From: an uncultured Collinsella sp.
Lineage (GTDB): Bacteria > Actinomycetota > Coriobacteriia > Coriobacteriales > Coriobacteriaceae
DNA length: 6,200 bases
Reading direction: 5' to 3'
Assembly: GCA_900549215.1 (NCBI GenBank)
Contig: URNJ01000108.1
Span: 1 to 6,200 of the forward strand
A model generated the notes under the pieces. The model had not been told where the DNA came from. It searched no databases and saw only the letters and a list, made by a program, of their open reading frames with translations. Positions within the stretch are counted from its first letter, which is position 1, and each line of letters starts with the position of its first letter. Positions 5,950-6,200 of the stretch are shown here, one piece after another. Both the position numbers and the translations under genes were made by a program.

Positions 5950-5981
5950 GGAAGTCTCGAAAGGTGGGCCATGTGTCCCAT
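5950..5981. repeat. Upstream repeat of the lipoprotein units, copy 2
   Basis: The core at 5963-5981 is identical over 19 bases to 4998-5016 and lies in the same orientation relative to a lipoprotein gene, but about 197 bases from its start. The flanking GGAAGTCTCG aligns with GGACGGCTCG of copy 1. It also lies about 60 bases upstream of the promoter of the divergent gene at 6143, so it could act on either side. Confidence 0.75.
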
Positions 5982-6036
5982 GTTTGCGGTGCCGACGCCT
6001 ATCGTTCGTCATAGAAATCCGCGATGGCCAGGTGCG

Positions 6037-6065
6037 CTGACGCTTATGTACTTATGGGCTAGACT
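6037..6065 (+). promoter_or_regulatory. Sigma-70-type promoter of the rightmost gene
   Basis: CTGACG (6037-6042) and TAGACT (6060-6065) are separated by exactly 17 bases, each matching 4 of 6 consensus positions. Transcription would start near 6072, leaving a leader of about 70 bases before the ATG at 6143. Confidence 0.5.
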
Positions 6066-6090
6066 TAGCACCATTATGTGATCGATGCGG

Positions 6091-6116
6091 TCGGTCGGCG
6101 GTTTCCACCCGACCGA
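6091..6116 (+). promoter_or_regulatory. Leader hairpin before the rightmost gene
   Basis: TCGGTCGG (6091-6098) pairs with CCGACCGA (6109-6116), an 8-bp stem with a 10-base loop inside the predicted leader. A second CGGTCGG register (6088-6094) can also pair with the same 3' arm, so two alternative hairpins are possible. No T-run follows, so it is not a standard terminator. It could be an attenuation or stability element (inference). Confidence 0.4.
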
Positions 6117-6142
6117 TGTATATGACTTGAAGGTGCATGCGT

Positions 6143-6200
6143 ATGAGCCAAGAGATGATGGACAAGACCTGCCGTGGGTTTGCCCAGGCGCTTGCCGCGC
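6143..6200 (+). CDS. 5' end of a gene running off the window
   Basis: The first 19 codons read MSQEMMDKTCRGFAQALAA. GAAGG at 6129-6133 lies 9 bases ahead of the ATG at 6143. An in-frame ATG at 6137 is too close to that site to be preferred. The amphipathic opening helix ending in FAQALAA resembles the start of cyclodeaminase/cyclohydrolase (FTCD/FchA-like, folate metabolism) proteins, in which a PVPGGG motif follows shortly. That motif would lie beyond the window, so the assignment is only a guess. There is no signal peptide in the visible part. It is divergent from the lipoprotein genes. Confidence 0.7.
   Translation, partial: MSQEMMDKTCRGFAQALAA

Overview
The window looks like chromosomal DNA from a host-associated, high-GC Gram-positive bacterium. 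A Coriobacteriia (Collinsella-like) source is my best guess. The basis is the GC-rich coding style, strong AGGAGG-type ribosome binding sites, glycine/serine-rich lipoproteins, and a Tat-exported surface enzyme with a degenerate LPxTG-like tail. The lineage is an inference, since no rRNA or other marker gene is present.

Layout from left to right. (1) 25-999, minus: a DUF1016/YhcG-type PDDEXK nuclease. Its extreme C-terminus appears to be replaced by a short tail encoded inside a small inverted-repeat element. (2) 1167-1436, plus: a small PH-domain-like protein, divergent from the nuclease. A strong hairpin at 1466-1500 follows it. The T-tract lies on the minus strand, so the hairpin mainly terminates the next gene. 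(3) 1531-4026, minus: a large (831 aa) secreted phosphatidylinositol-specific phospholipase C-like protein. It has a Tat signal, a probable beta-trefoil-like N-terminal region, a PLC-X catalytic region with both catalytic histidines, a C-terminal Ig-like region, a Gly/Ser/Lys linker and an LADTG plus hydrophobic segment. (4) 4332-4925 and 5167-5766, minus: two tandem paralogous lipoproteins of about 200 aa. Each has its own terminator, an upstream TTTACTGT-type motif and a conserved distal repeat, so a whole transcription unit seems to have been duplicated. (5) 6143 to the end, plus: the first 19 codons of a divergent gene that runs off the window, behind a plausible sigma-70 promoter and a leader hairpin.

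The genes do not form one operon. The phospholipase and each lipoprotein have their own terminator, so each looks singly transcribed. The phospholipase and the two lipoproteins are all predicted to be outside the cytoplasmic membrane, which makes 1.5-5.8 kb an envelope or surface region. I see no CRISPR array, tRNA, rRNA, transposase or recognisable multi-gene defence system. The most unusual features are the duplicated lipoprotein units with their shared 32-33 bp upstream repeat, the chimeric end of the nuclease, and the acidic tail on the sortase-like signal of the phospholipase.
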